From Tepidicella xavieri (GTDB lineage: Bacteria; Pseudomonadota; Gammaproteobacteria; Burkholderiales; Burkholderiaceae_C), in NCBI RefSeq assembly GCF_004363315.1, contig NZ_SNYL01000005.1, forward strand, positions 122,723 through 186,722: a stretch of 64,000 bases of DNA, read 5' to 3'. Made by a program: the position numbers and the translations under genes. Within the stretch, counting starts at the first letter, position 1. The number at the start of each line of letters is the position of its first letter. This document shows positions 20,080-27,784 of the stretch, piece by piece. The notes beneath the pieces are model-generated. The model saw only the letters and a list, made by a program, of their open reading frames with translations. It was not told the DNA's origin and ran no database searches.

Positions 20080-20674
20080 GGCCGCACGTCCTCCCACAAC
20101 TCGCGCTGCAGCCGCTCGATCGCCGCCCGGTCGCCCTGGGCCGCCACCGCGTGCAAGGCCAGCCGCAAGGCGTTCTGCCTACCTTCCAGCCGACCGTGGG
20201 CGGCCAGCAACCCGCGCACTTGCGCGAGCGTGTAGCCCATCACCTCGGCGTGGCGGTGGCCGGCGGCGACGAGCCGGGCGACGGCATCGTCCCAGCCGAG
20301 AGGATCGGCGCCAACCGTTCGCCCGAGCGCGCGATGCTCGGCGCCACGCGCCGCACGAAAAAATCCGCGTTCACCTCGAACACGGCACAGGCCAAGGTGA
20401 CGGCCTCGTCGAGCGCCAGCCCCTCGATCCAGGCGCGCTCGCGCCGGGTGGCGAGCGCGAGCAGTTCCAGCACCGCCTCGCCGTGTCGGGCGAGCAGCGC
20501 GAGCCAATCCGGCTCGGCCGAGAGGTCGGCGGCGATGGGTCGCACCGCGGCGAGGATCCGCGGCAACTCTCCCAAGCGGATCGGCGTGAGTTCCACTGCG
20601 GCGCCCGCCACCGTGACCACCTGGGGCACGGGCGGAAAGGTCTGGAAGTCGGTGCGCGTGTGGGTCATCGCCAT
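20076..20674 (-). CDS. Tail assembly chaperone, -1 frameshift fusion (GT-like)
   Basis: If ribosomes slip -1 at 20363-20357, the first 106 residues of the short chaperone (20674 to 20357) join 93 residues of the overlapping frame that ends at 20076, giving 199 residues. The extension (GWDDAVARLVAAGHRHAEVMG...) has a protein-like helical pattern, and its stop overlaps the next gene as ATGA, so it is under selection. In lambda, G and GT chaperone the tape measure and recruit tube subunits. The arrangement immediately upstream of the tape measure is the same. Confidence 0.8.
20240..20674 (-). CDS. Tail assembly chaperone, unshifted product (G-like)
   Basis: 144 residues beginning MAMTHTRTDFQTFPP. 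The zero-frame product ends at 20240 with a low-complexity tail (PSPGSSPPATATPR) that looks like an out-of-frame remnant, which fits a product whose useful part is the N-terminal 106 residues. It follows the tail tube gene by four bases. It would be the abundant form of the chaperone. Confidence 0.8.
   Translation of the reverse strand: MAMTHTRTDFQTFPPVPQVVTVAGAAVELTPIRLGELPRILAAVRPIAADLSAEPDWLALLARHGEAVLELLALATRRERAWIEGLALDEAVTLACAVFEVNADFFVRRVAPSIARSGERLAPILSAGTMPSPGSSPPATATPR
20357..20363 (-). other. -1 programmed frameshift slippery heptamer
   Basis: On the minus strand the bases read T TTT TTC in the chaperone frame (codons GAT TTT TTC), a canonical X XXY YYZ site. The -1 frame is open from here to 20076. 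No clear stimulatory hairpin was worked out. Confidence 0.8.
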
Positions 20675-20678
20675 CCCC

Positions 20679-21431
20679 TTACAAGAGCACGAGACGGCCG
20701 AACTGGCCCAGTTCGCCGTCGGTGGGTTTGGAGAGATCCGCCAGCACCTGGCCGGAGAGTTCGAACTTCAGTAGTTCGTCGGTGATGATCGAGAGCTCCT
20801 TGGCCGGGTTGATCGCCACGCGATAGAGGTCGATCACCACCTCGCGGTTGGCGTCGGCGGTGTTGAGGCCCTCGAAGCGGATCCAGCGCTCGGGCAGCGG
20901 CCGGGTGAACATCGCCGTGCTCTGCGCGGCACCAAAGGCGTAATCCACGGTGAAGGGCTCGACATAGGGGCCGCCGGTCGTGGCGTCGAGGATCAGCACC
21001 GAGCCGTGCCGGGCGTGCACCTGGTACTGCGTCGCCGGCAGGGGCTTGGGCGGGCTGCTGCCGTCCTGGATCTGCACCGCCGAGACGTTCTGGTGCGCGA
21101 GCGGATAGAGGCTGCCCGCGGTGACCGGGTTGGGCAGCGCCTCGCCCGTGACCGTGCCCGGTGCCACCGTGGTCGAGTGGCCGTAGAGGGCGAGCGCGAG
21201 GTTGCCGCTGCTCAGTTCCTCCAGCGTGCAGGCGAACTCGCCCTTCTTGGTCTTGATGAGCTGCAGGTCGGTCAGGCGCTGGCCGGACTGCGCCTCCTGG
21301 TGTTCCAGCGTCTCCACCGACAGCGACACCTTCAGTTCCGGCACGTTGCCGACGAAGGTGAGGCCGGCCGGATTGCCAGCCGAGTCGCGCGCGCCGATGT
21401 AGACGCGTCCCTGTCCAGAAAAGTAAGCCAT
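20679..21431 (-). CDS. Major tail tube protein
   Basis: 250 residues, MAYFSGQGRVYIGARDSAGNP, with the strand-rich core of tail tube proteins (LTFVGNVPELKVSLSVETLEHQEAQSGQ region) and a C-terminal domain ending GQFGRLVLL. The tube assembles around the tape measure protein. GAGGAGG lies before the ATG. Upstream are two strong hairpins and a 36-codon ORF that begins with the same MAYF. Confidence 0.87.
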   Translation of the reverse strand: MAYFSGQGRVYIGARDSAGNPAGLTFVGNVPELKVSLSVETLEHQEAQSGQRLTDLQLIKTKKGEFACTLEELSSGNLALALYGHSTTVAPGTVTGEALPNPVTAGSLYPLAHQNVSAVQIQDGSSPPKPLPATQYQVHARHGSVLILDATTGGPYVEPFTVDYAFGAAQSTAMFTRPLPERWIRFEGLNTADANREVVIDLYRVAINPAKELSIITDELLKFELSGQVLADLSKPTDGELGQFGRLVLL

Positions 21432-21443
21432 TGCCGTGCCTCC

Positions 21444-21554
21444 TCAGCGATCGGCGATGTGTCCGGACAACGCGCCGTGTCGGCGCGTTGCGGCGAAGGC
21501 TAATGCCCGCGTAGCGGGCGTTAAGCGAAGCGGCCGAAGCCAGAAGTAGGCCAT
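21444..21554 (-). CDS. Small ORF before the tail tube gene (36 aa)
   Basis: ATG 21554 lies two bases after the previous stop with GGGAGA upstream; the frame runs 36 codons and ends 12 bases before the tail tube ATG. It starts MAYFWLRPLRLTPATRAL and contains both hairpins of this spacer. It shares MAYF with the tail tube. It may be a leader peptide or a by-product of the repeated sequence. Confidence 0.35.
   Translation of the reverse strand: MAYFWLRPLRLTPATRALAFAATRRHGALSGHIADR
21469..21521. repeat. Two inverted repeats upstream of the tail tube
   Basis: AACGCGCCG TGT CGGCGCGTT (21469-21489, perfect nine-base stem) and GCCCGC GTA GCGGGC with extra pairing (about 21503-21520). Both would form stable RNA hairpins in the late transcript, perhaps protecting or terminating part of it. 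No T-run follows, so a plain intrinsic terminator is unlikely. Confidence 0.55.
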
Positions 21555-21556
21555 GG

Positions 21557-21772
21557 TCAGTCTCCCGTGGAGGTTGCCGCGGCGGCGGGACCGTCACGGC
21601 GCGAGGGTTTGAGGGATGGCGCCGGGGAGTCCGGCGTGACGAGCCGGGCCACGCCCCGGGCGATCAGCCAGCGGGCGCTGGCCTCGGGCAGGTCCAGCCG
21701 CGCGCCGGCGCTCAAGCGCCGACCGGCGTGGGTGTGGGCTTGGAGCAGTTCGATGTGCATTGGATGGGTCAT
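21557..21772 (-). CDS. Small phage protein, DUF7210-like
   Basis: 71 residues, MTHPMHIELLQAHTHAGRRL. The pattern of a short beta segment followed by LPEASARWLIARGVARL resembles small proteins that sit between the tail terminator and tube genes. The ATG overlaps the upstream stop (ATGA). Function unknown. Confidence 0.65.
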   Translation of the reverse strand: MTHPMHIELLQAHTHAGRRLSAGARLDLPEASARWLIARGVARLVTPDSPAPSLKPSRRDGPAAAATSTGD

Positions 21773-22194
21773 CCCGGGGTCGTGAGGTCGGTCAGCGTGG
21801 TGCGGTAGCGGATCTCGTAGCGCGCCGGCAGCATCACCGTGCCGGCATCGAGGTCGTCGGCGTCCCAGTCGGCGTCGAGCTCGCGCACCGCGAGCGCCAG
21901 GCCGCCCAGGTTCGGGTCCGCGAGCACGGCGGCGTGGGCGGCGACGATCAGCCGGTCGGCCGCGTCGAAGGCGTCCGTGCCGCGCGCGAGCGCGACCAGG
22001 CGCACGGTGAGCGAGCGGTCCACCAGCCGGTTGGCATGCGCGGTGAGGGCGTCGCCCTCGACGAAGACGAGCAAGGCCGGGCCGGCCTCGCGGGGCAGCG
22101 GTGTGGCCGGCTGGCGCAGCACGGGTGCCGGGGCCAGGGCCGCCTTGAGCCGATCGATCAGGAGGCGCAGCAGGCGCTCGCGCACCGAGTTCAT
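21769..22194 (-). CDS. Tail terminator / completion protein (gpU-like)
   Basis: 141 residues. An N-terminal helix (VRERLLRLLIDRLKAAL) precedes a beta sheet ending YEIRYRTTLTDLTTPG, the layout of tail terminator proteins. It would cap the tail tube at the head-proximal end. The ATG overlaps the upstream stop (ATGA). Confidence 0.65.
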   Translation of the reverse strand: MNSVRERLLRLLIDRLKAALAPAPVLRQPATPLPREAGPALLVFVEGDALTAHANRLVDRSLTVRLVALARGTDAFDAADRLIVAAHAAVLADPNLGGLALAVRELDADWDADDLDAGTVMLPARYEIRYRTTLTDLTTPG

Positions 22195-22475
22195 GGCAGC
22201 CTCGCAAGCTGGGCCCGGCACTCGCGGCCGTCGCCGAGCGCTCGCACCTCGCGCACGCGGTAGGGCTCGCCGGCGATGGTGACCACGTCGCCCGGGGCGA
22301 GCGCGAGGCGCGAGGCCGCGTACTCGATCTCGAAGTCGCGCGCCAGCGCCAGGCCGTCGAGCACCGTCTCGTCCGGCGCGCGGAACGCACAGTGCACGGT
22401 GGCGGCGCCCACCACGACGGGCGTCAAGAGCCCCGCGCGCTCGGCGGCGTCGTACAGATCCTCCACACGGACCAT
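22191..22475 (-). CDS. Head-tail joining protein (FII-like)
   Basis: 94 residues, beta-rich: FEIEYAASRLALAPGDVVTIAGEPYRVREVRALGDG (in two parts) matches the small connector proteins encoded after the capsid gene in lambda-like phages. It would join the capsid portal to the tail. Assignment rests on order, size and fold pattern. Confidence 0.65.
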   Translation of the reverse strand: MVRVEDLYDAAERAGLLTPVVVGAATVHCAFRAPDETVLDGLALARDFEIEYAASRLALAPGDVVTIAGEPYRVREVRALGDGRECRAQLARLP

Positions 22476-22488
22476 CGGACAGGCACCC

Positions 22489-23490
22489 TCAGACGGTGAG
22501 CTTCACCAGCACGCCGGGCCGGTGGCACATCGGCAGCGGGTTGCTCTGGGTGTGCAGATCGGTGCCGCGGTCGAACTTGCGCGGCTCCTGCTTGGCGTAG
22601 AGCGGCTGGCCCAGGGTGTTCACGGTCTCGTTGAAGTCGGCCGGGGCGAAGTAAGTGGCGAAGGTGTCCACCGTCCCCAGCGGAAAGGCGTGGGCCTCGC
22701 CCGCGGCGATGAAGCGGCGCGCGTTGCCGTCGGCGTCGGTGGCCTGGCCGCGGTACTCCTCGAAGGTGATGCCGGCGTAGGTGAAGCCGCGCCGCACGTC
22801 GTTGATGAGGACTGCGCCCTGCTGCCAGTTCTCGAAGGCCTTCTCGACCTTGGCGTGGCCGGTCAGCGCCGCGAAGAACTCAGGCGAGCACAGGCAATGC
22901 ACGCCGGTCATGAACTCGCCTTTGAGGTTGTCCTCGATCGCGGCCAGGACCGACAGGCATTTCGCCTTCACGTTGGTGCCGGCGTTGCCGAGGTCGAAGG
23001 CAACGACCTGCGGGGTGAGGCCGAACTCGGTGAACAGGTCGTAGATCGTGCTGCCGTCGGCGTCCAGGATCTGGCCCTTGAGCGCCCCCATGCGCAGGTG
23101 TTCGAGGGTGATCGCGTGCTTGTTGCGCATGGTCTCCAGGTGCCGCGCCAGCACGCCCGCGACGGCCTCAACTTCCGCCTCCGAGCCGAAGGCCCGGATG
23201 CCCTGGACCTCCTCGGGCAGCACCACGTCGTCGTGCGGGATGTGCGGGACGACGAAGGAACGCAGCCGGCGCTGGCCGCGTTCGCCCACCGTGCCGGGCG
23301 AGCCGGGCGGCCGGGTGGGCAGCAGGTTCAGGCGCCCGGCGTACTCCTCGATGACGACCTGGCGCGTGCGCACGGGCTTGGCCGGAAACAGGTTCAAGGC
23401 TTCCAGCCGCCCGTAGCGGTTGGGGATGAGGTTGATGGCCGCCGTGAGGCTCGCCATCGAGAAGCCGGGGGAATCGAAGGGGTTGAGCAT
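22489..23490 (-). CDS. Major capsid protein (lambda gpE type)
   Basis: 333 residues. IPNRYGRLEALNLFP near the start, RTRQVVIEE, and the C-terminal domain with GITFEEYRG and FPLGTVDTFATYFAPADFNE are hallmark segments of the gpE capsid family. It builds the icosahedral head. It follows the decoration gene after a 66-base gap that holds a GC hairpin, and GGAG precedes the ATG. Confidence 0.93.
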   Translation of the reverse strand: MLNPFDSPGFSMASLTAAINLIPNRYGRLEALNLFPAKPVRTRQVVIEEYAGRLNLLPTRPPGSPGTVGERGQRRLRSFVVPHIPHDDVVLPEEVQGIRAFGSEAEVEAVAGVLARHLETMRNKHAITLEHLRMGALKGQILDADGSTIYDLFTEFGLTPQVVAFDLGNAGTNVKAKCLSVLAAIEDNLKGEFMTGVHCLCSPEFFAALTGHAKVEKAFENWQQGAVLINDVRRGFTYAGITFEEYRGQATDADGNARRFIAAGEAHAFPLGTVDTFATYFAPADFNETVNTLGQPLYAKQEPRKFDRGTDLHTQSNPLPMCHRPGVLVKLTV

Positions 23491-23512
23491 CGGGAGACTC
23501 CAGAAACGACGA

Positions 23513-23530
23513 ACCCGCCGAATGGCGGGT
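23513..23530 (-). terminator. GC hairpin before the capsid gene
   Basis: ACCCGCC GAAT GGCGGGT, seven-base stem; on the minus strand it is followed by TCGTCGTTTCTGGAG and the capsid start. It may be a leaky terminator or a processing signal that sets the high capsid level. Related to those at 9614 and 34876. Confidence 0.5.
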
Positions 23531-23556
23531 CGTCCGAGGTGTGGGGAGGGGCGGAA

Positions 23557-23934
23557 TCAGGCGCTGTCGCGCACCACGATGCCGCGCGCTTCGAGCTGTG
23601 CGATCGCAGCGAGCTGCTGCGCGGTGGTGATCCCCGCGGGCCAGACCAGCGCGTTTCGCGCGACGATGGCGTGGCGGGCGATCAGGATCGCGTCCTCCCG
23701 GTCGATCAGCGTCGCATCGACGGCCAGCGCGAGCACGCCCAGGGCGACTTCGCTGCCGTCGCCGGCCGCGGGGTCGAGGGCCTTGAGCTTGCTTGTGGCC
23801 GTCTCGCGGCCGACCACGGCGCCGAGCGGCAGGTTCTGCCCGGCCGCCACGGTCGCCCGCTCGCGCGAGTACAGATTCGGCGCCTCGTACTTCAGCAGGT
23901 CGCCGAGGGTGGGGGCTTGGGTGAGCGTGGGCAT
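23557..23934 (-). CDS. Head decoration protein (gpD-like)
   Basis: 125 residues with the N-terminal LLKYEAPNLYSRERATVAAGQNLPLGAVVG segment (given in outline) seen in gpD-type head stabilising proteins, then KALDPAAGDGSEVALGVL. It trims the capsid after expansion. It lies between protease/scaffold and capsid genes as in lambda. Confidence 0.88.
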   Translation of the reverse strand: MPTLTQAPTLGDLLKYEAPNLYSRERATVAAGQNLPLGAVVGRETATSKLKALDPAAGDGSEVALGVLALAVDATLIDREDAILIARHAIVARNALVWPAGITTAQQLAAIAQLEARGIVVRDSA

Positions 23935-23937
23935 GGT

Positions 23938-24261
23938 TCACTCCCGGGTCACGAGTTTCTTCACGGCGGCGACCACGGGCGAGGCGGCCGGATCGGCGCC
24001 GGGGGCGGCCCAGTCCTGGGGCGCGTGGGTCGAGCGCACGGCCGACTCCATGCTGTGGGCGGCGCGCGCCTCGATCAGGGCGCGGCGCACCTCGGCTTCG
24101 GTGCGGCCGGCGGCGATGAACTCGGCGGCACGCTCGGGGCAGCCGGCGATCAGACACAGTTGCGCGATCGCTTGCGCGGACTGCGCCACTTCGCGGCGGG
24201 CCTCGGCCACCAGGGCGGCGGCCTCATCCACACCGAGCGTTTCGGACGGGGTGTCGGTCAT
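23938..24261 (-). CDS. Putative scaffold from internal start (Nu3-like)
   Basis: Inside the protease gene, ATG 24261 is in frame and has GAGGAA nine bases upstream. The 107-residue product (MTDTPSETLGVDEAAALV...) is almost wholly helical and Glu/Ala-rich, like phage scaffolds. In lambda the scaffold Nu3 is made in just this way from the 3' part of gene C. The frame and start are seen; its use is inference. Confidence 0.55.
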   Translation of the reverse strand: MTDTPSETLGVDEAAALVAEARREVAQSAQAIAQLCLIAGCPERAAEFIAAGRTEAEVRRALIEARAAHSMESAVRSTHAPQDWAAPGADPAASPVVAAVKKLVTRE

Positions 24262-25161
24262 GGTGGGGGTTCCTCGGAAAACGGTCGCCTTCCCGGTCGG
24301 GGCTTGGCGCGGCGGGGAAGACGGACGCCGCGCGGCAGAAAGATGTCGGTCGAACTCGGCGAGCACCGCGGCCAGCGTCGCCACCCCGTCGGCCAGCCCC
24401 GTCTCGACGGCCTGCGGGCCGAAGAAGAGCGCGGCTTCGGTCGCGCGCACCACGTCCTCGGACAGGCCGCGCATCGCCGCCACGTGCGCGACGAAGAGCG
24501 CGTGGAGCCGGTCCACCTCGGCCTGCAGCGCCGCGCGGGCGGCATCGTGTAGCGGCTCGTGCGGCGAGTAGTCGTTCTTGCGCTCGCCCGCGGTGACCGC
24601 GGTGTAGCGCAAGCCGTCCCGGGCGTCCTTGACCGACTGGTCGACGTGCAGCGCGATCACCCCGATCGAGCCCACGCCGCCGGTCTCGGTGACGAAGAGC
24701 CGATCGGCGGCGCAGCCGATGGCGTAGGCCGCGGAGAAGGCGGCGTCGTTGGCCACGGCCCAGACGGGCTTCACGGCGGCCGCCTCGCGCACGCGGCGGG
24801 CGAGCTCGAAGCACCCGCCGGTCTCGCCGCCGGGCGAATCGATGTCGAGCACGATGCCGGCGACCATCGGGTCGCCAAGGGCTGCCTCCAGCCGCGCGCC
24901 GATGTCGGCGTAGCTCATCAGTCCCGAAGCCGCCTCCAGCCCCAGGGTGCGCTTGACCAGGGTGCCGTGGATCGGCAGGACCGCGATCGAGCTTGACGGA
25001 AACGCCGGAGGGGTCGGGGCCCTCGGCAGCGGCGGCGCGAGTTCGACGTCCGGCGCGGTGAGATGGAGGCGCTCGGAGAGCACCGCGAGGATCACGTCGA
25101 GCTTGGCGCGCTGGACGAGCAAGGGCGTCCCGAACAGGCGGGCGGCGAGGTGGGGCAGCAT
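23938..25161 (-). CDS. S49-family head maturation protease (gpC-like)
   Basis: 407 residues. A SppA/S49 serine peptidase domain spans about 50-290: VAGIVLDIDSPGGETGG (oxyanion region), the nucleophile segment FSAAYAIGCAADR, and GVGSIGVIALHVD; the general-base Lys region is ERKNDYSP. It would cut the scaffold and portal during head maturation. A helical C-terminal third follows a Pro/Arg-rich linker and may be produced separately. Start ATG 25161 is four bases after the portal stop. Confidence 0.88.
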   Translation of the reverse strand: MLPHLAARLFGTPLLVQRAKLDVILAVLSERLHLTAPDVELAPPLPRAPTPPAFPSSSIAVLPIHGTLVKRTLGLEAASGLMSYADIGARLEAALGDPMVAGIVLDIDSPGGETGGCFELARRVREAAAVKPVWAVANDAAFSAAYAIGCAADRLFVTETGGVGSIGVIALHVDQSVKDARDGLRYTAVTAGERKNDYSPHEPLHDAARAALQAEVDRLHALFVAHVAAMRGLSEDVVRATEAALFFGPQAVETGLADGVATLAAVLAEFDRHLSAARRPSSPPRQAPTGKATVFRGTPTMTDTPSETLGVDEAAALVAEARREVAQSAQAIAQLCLIAGCPERAAEFIAAGRTEAEVRRALIEARAAHSMESAVRSTHAPQDWAAPGADPAASPVVAAVKKLVTRE

Positions 25162-25165
25162 CGGT

Positions 25166-26644
25166 TCAGTCCTGAAGTTCGGTGTCGGGCGCGGGTGTCG
25201 GCGCCGGCGTCGATGCTTGGTCGTGCCGCGGATCCGAGTCGAACACCAGCCCCAGCTCATCGGCGCGCCGATTGTCCGCCGCGATCTCGCGGTCGATGTC
25301 TTCGGCGTCGTAGCCGTAGGCCGAGATGGCTTCGGAGCGGCTCATCAGCCCGGCGCGGATCGCGAGCTTGAGCGCGTTGAACTCCTTGAGCGGATCGACC
25401 CACTGCCAGCCCTGCGGGATCCACTTCGCGGCCAGATACGCGCGCCGGCGGCGCGCGAAGCCGGGCAGGTTCAGCGCGCCTTCCAGCACCGCCTGCTCCA
25501 TCCAGGCCCGCCACACCGGGCGACAGAGCTGGTGCACGATCACCCCGTGCTGGAGGGCCTCGCAGCGGCGGCGGAACTCGAGCAATCCCGCGCGGATGCT
25601 GGAGTAGTTCACCTGCGTGAGATCACCGGTGAGCATCTCGTAGGTGATGCCCATGGCGGCGGCCACGGCCCGGAACTGCTGGCGCATGAACTCGGCGTAG
25701 GAGCTGCCGACATCGGCTGGCGCGGAGAACTTGATGTCCTCGCCCGGCTCCAGGATCTGCAAGGTGCCGGGTTCCAGCCCGGCGAGTGCCGCACCCTGGG
25801 CGTCCGGCAGCCCTTCGCCCATCAGGGTGTCCTCGGGCGCGAGCCGCGTGATGAAGCCGGCGAACATCGCCGCGGTCTTCTTGCGCACCAGTTCCGCGTC
25901 GTCGTACTGGTCGAGTTCGTGCAGCTTCACCAGGGCCCGCGCAAGCCACGGCTCGCCGCGGATCTGCCCCGGGCGCAGCGGGCGGAACAGGTGGATGACC
26001 TCGTCCGCCGGCACGCGCACGGTCTCCATGCCGCCCGTGCCGGACATCGGCGCCAGACTCCCGTCCCCGGGGTGCGAGCGGGTGAGGTGATAGGCCACCC
26101 GCCGCCCGAGCCGGTCAAACTCGATGCCGGCGCGGATCACGTTGCCTGAAGGCAGGTCGCGGTTGAGCGTCGTCGGCAGGTGTTCGGGCTCGAGCACCTG
26201 CAGCTGCAGACCCACCGGCAGACCGTCCTCCGGGCGGCGCCAGCGCAGGCGCACCAGCGCCTCGCCGCCTTCGAGCATCGCGCGGCAGGCGAGCGCCTGC
26301 AGGCCGTAGAAGTCGGTCAAGCCCGCCGCATCGGCCTCCTCCACCCAGTCCCACCACAACGCGTGGATGGCCTCGCGCACGGCCGCATCCGTCACCATGC
26401 TCTGCGGCTTGATGCCGGTGCCGATGGCATTCGCCACGAAGGCCTCGATGCCCGCGGCCGCCCAGGCGTTGCGCCGGGCGAGATCGCGGCTCTTGGCGCG
26501 CAGCTCGCCCTGGGTGTAGGCGAGTGCCGCGACCGCCCCGGGATTGCCGACCTGCCAGGCGACGGCCCGGCGGCCGCCGCCCACGCCGTCGTAGGTGGGG
26601 CTCGTGCCGAGCAGCCGGCGCTTGAGGGTATGCCACCAGCCCAT
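25166..26644 (-). CDS. Portal protein (lambda gpB type)
   Basis: 492 residues starting MGWWHTLKRRLLGTSPTYDG, with ARRNAWAAAGIEAFVANAIG, WDWVEEADAAG, EPWLARALVKLHELDQYDDAEL and NYSSIRAGLLEFRR, all typical of lambda-family portals. Twelve copies form the vertex ring for DNA passage. The ATG overlaps the stop of the joining protein gene (TGATG). Confidence 0.92.
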   Translation of the reverse strand: MGWWHTLKRRLLGTSPTYDGVGGGRRAVAWQVGNPGAVAALAYTQGELRAKSRDLARRNAWAAAGIEAFVANAIGTGIKPQSMVTDAAVREAIHALWWDWVEEADAAGLTDFYGLQALACRAMLEGGEALVRLRWRRPEDGLPVGLQLQVLEPEHLPTTLNRDLPSGNVIRAGIEFDRLGRRVAYHLTRSHPGDGSLAPMSGTGGMETVRVPADEVIHLFRPLRPGQIRGEPWLARALVKLHELDQYDDAELVRKKTAAMFAGFITRLAPEDTLMGEGLPDAQGAALAGLEPGTLQILEPGEDIKFSAPADVGSSYAEFMRQQFRAVAAAMGITYEMLTGDLTQVNYSSIRAGLLEFRRRCEALQHGVIVHQLCRPVWRAWMEQAVLEGALNLPGFARRRRAYLAAKWIPQGWQWVDPLKEFNALKLAIRAGLMSRSEAISAYGYDAEDIDREIAADNRRADELGLVFDSDPRHDQASTPAPTPAPDTELQD

Positions 26645-26865
26645 CACGTCCCCTTGGTCGTGTGAAGGCGGATCTGCCGCGGCGCGCCGGGCCACAGCCC
26701 CGTGGCCACGGCCTGCTCGAAGAGCTCGCGTTTCACCTGGCGAATAGCAGCTTGCAGTTCCTCCACGCTGCGGTACTCGACCGTCTTGTCGCCGAAGCTG
26801 ACGCGCTTCTCGCCCTTGGCGAGTGCGGCTTGCAGGGCGTCCAGGTCGGCTTGGGTGTAGGCCAT
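26644..26865 (-). CDS. Head-tail joining protein (gpW-like)
   Basis: 73 residues, MAYTQADLDALQAALAKGEK, with VEYRSVEELQAAIRQVKREL. This is the gpW-type connector that sits between terminase and portal genes in lambda. Both ends overlap neighbours as TGATG. Confidence 0.87.
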   Translation of the reverse strand: MAYTQADLDALQAALAKGEKRVSFGDKTVEYRSVEELQAAIRQVKRELFEQAVATGLWPGAPRQIRLHTTKGT

Positions 26866-27257
26866 CAGCGGTACACCGTGAGGTTGATTTCGAAGGAATC
26901 GGAAAACGACGCTGAGGTCGTCGCGCAACTGATGTCGACGAACTGGGCGGTCTTCTGGTCGGTGCTGGATCGCACGATGGCCATGCGCTGTGTGCCTCTG
27001 TCGGTGCTACTGCGGGCAAGCGCCGTCCAGCAATAGTTGGCGTCGGGCATGGCATTGGCGAAGGTCACGCGGTAGCGCCCTGCGGCCAGCCGCGTGACCG
27101 AGGCGACGTTGTGCGCGGCGCGTACGACGACCTGGTTGCCCACAAACCCGAAGCACACCCAGGCCCGCGCCAGCCCGGGGTGGCCGGCATCGATCTTGGT
27201 CTTGACCTCCAGGCCGATGCGGCCGGCCAAGGCGCCGATGCGCGAGGCCAGGCTCAT
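26865..27257 (-). CDS. Tail-fibre-tip-like protein in the head cluster
   Basis: 130 residues. After MSLASRIGALAGRIG, the body (ARAWVCFGFVGNQVVVRAAHN, RYRVTFANAMPDANYCW, SDSFEINLTVYR) has the alternating strands of phage fibre C-terminal tips. Its N-terminus resembles that of the upstream gene (MSLATRI). Fibre genes are not usual between terL and gpW. Overlaps on both sides as TGATG. Role uncertain. Confidence 0.6.
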   Translation of the reverse strand: MSLASRIGALAGRIGLEVKTKIDAGHPGLARAWVCFGFVGNQVVVRAAHNVASVTRLAAGRYRVTFANAMPDANYCWTALARSSTDRGTQRMAIVRSSTDQKTAQFVDISCATTSASFSDSFEINLTVYR

Positions 27258-27748
27258 CAGACCAGGGCCCCTTCGAAGATCGCGACGAAGTCGGTGTCGG
27301 TGTCGCCCACGTCGGCCGCGGCCACGGCGCCGATGTTGCTGCGCGCCTGGGCGGCTTCAGCGGCGGTGAGGGTCTGCGCCGCGTCGAAGCGCACGCGGTG
27401 GTTCACCGCAGTGAGCAAGGCGTCCAGGCCGCTGGTGCCGTCTTGCAGCAGCTGCTGGATCTCCAGCAGCGTGTCATAGGCGGCATCGGCCCCGCCCAGG
27501 ATCTCGGCCTTGAGCACCTCCAGCAGCGTGACGATCTTGCTCGACGAGTAGGTGCTGCTCGTGGCGACCTGGGTGTCGTCGATCGCCCCCGAGGCCTGCA
27601 GCGCGGCCTTCAGCTCGTTGATGGCCGCCACCAGACTGGACTTGTCGGTGGTGGTGAGGTGGGCGAGATTGCCGGCCTTGGCGCGGACGTCGTTGAACTC
27701 CTGCGCGACGCGCAGGACGAGGCTTTCGATGCGGGTGGCCAGGGACAT
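27257..27748 (-). CDS. Fibre-like phage protein upstream of gpW
   Basis: 163 residues. A helical N-terminus (SLATRIESLVLRVAQEFND) is followed by Thr/Ser-rich sequence and the trimerisation-like LTAAEAAQARSNIGA that occurs in many tail fibres. GAAGGAG precedes ATG 27748. With its downstream partner it is probably a fibre or head appendage; it could also be a short trimeric head fibre. No other hint of function. Confidence 0.6.
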   Translation of the reverse strand: MSLATRIESLVLRVAQEFNDVRAKAGNLAHLTTTDKSSLVAAINELKAALQASGAIDDTQVATSSTYSSSKIVTLLEVLKAEILGGADAAYDTLLEIQQLLQDGTSGLDALLTAVNHRVRFDAAQTLTAAEAAQARSNIGAVAAADVGDTDTDFVAIFEGALV

Positions 27749-27784
27749 GGGTTCTCCTTCGGGGTTCGGGACGGCCGGCGGGGA

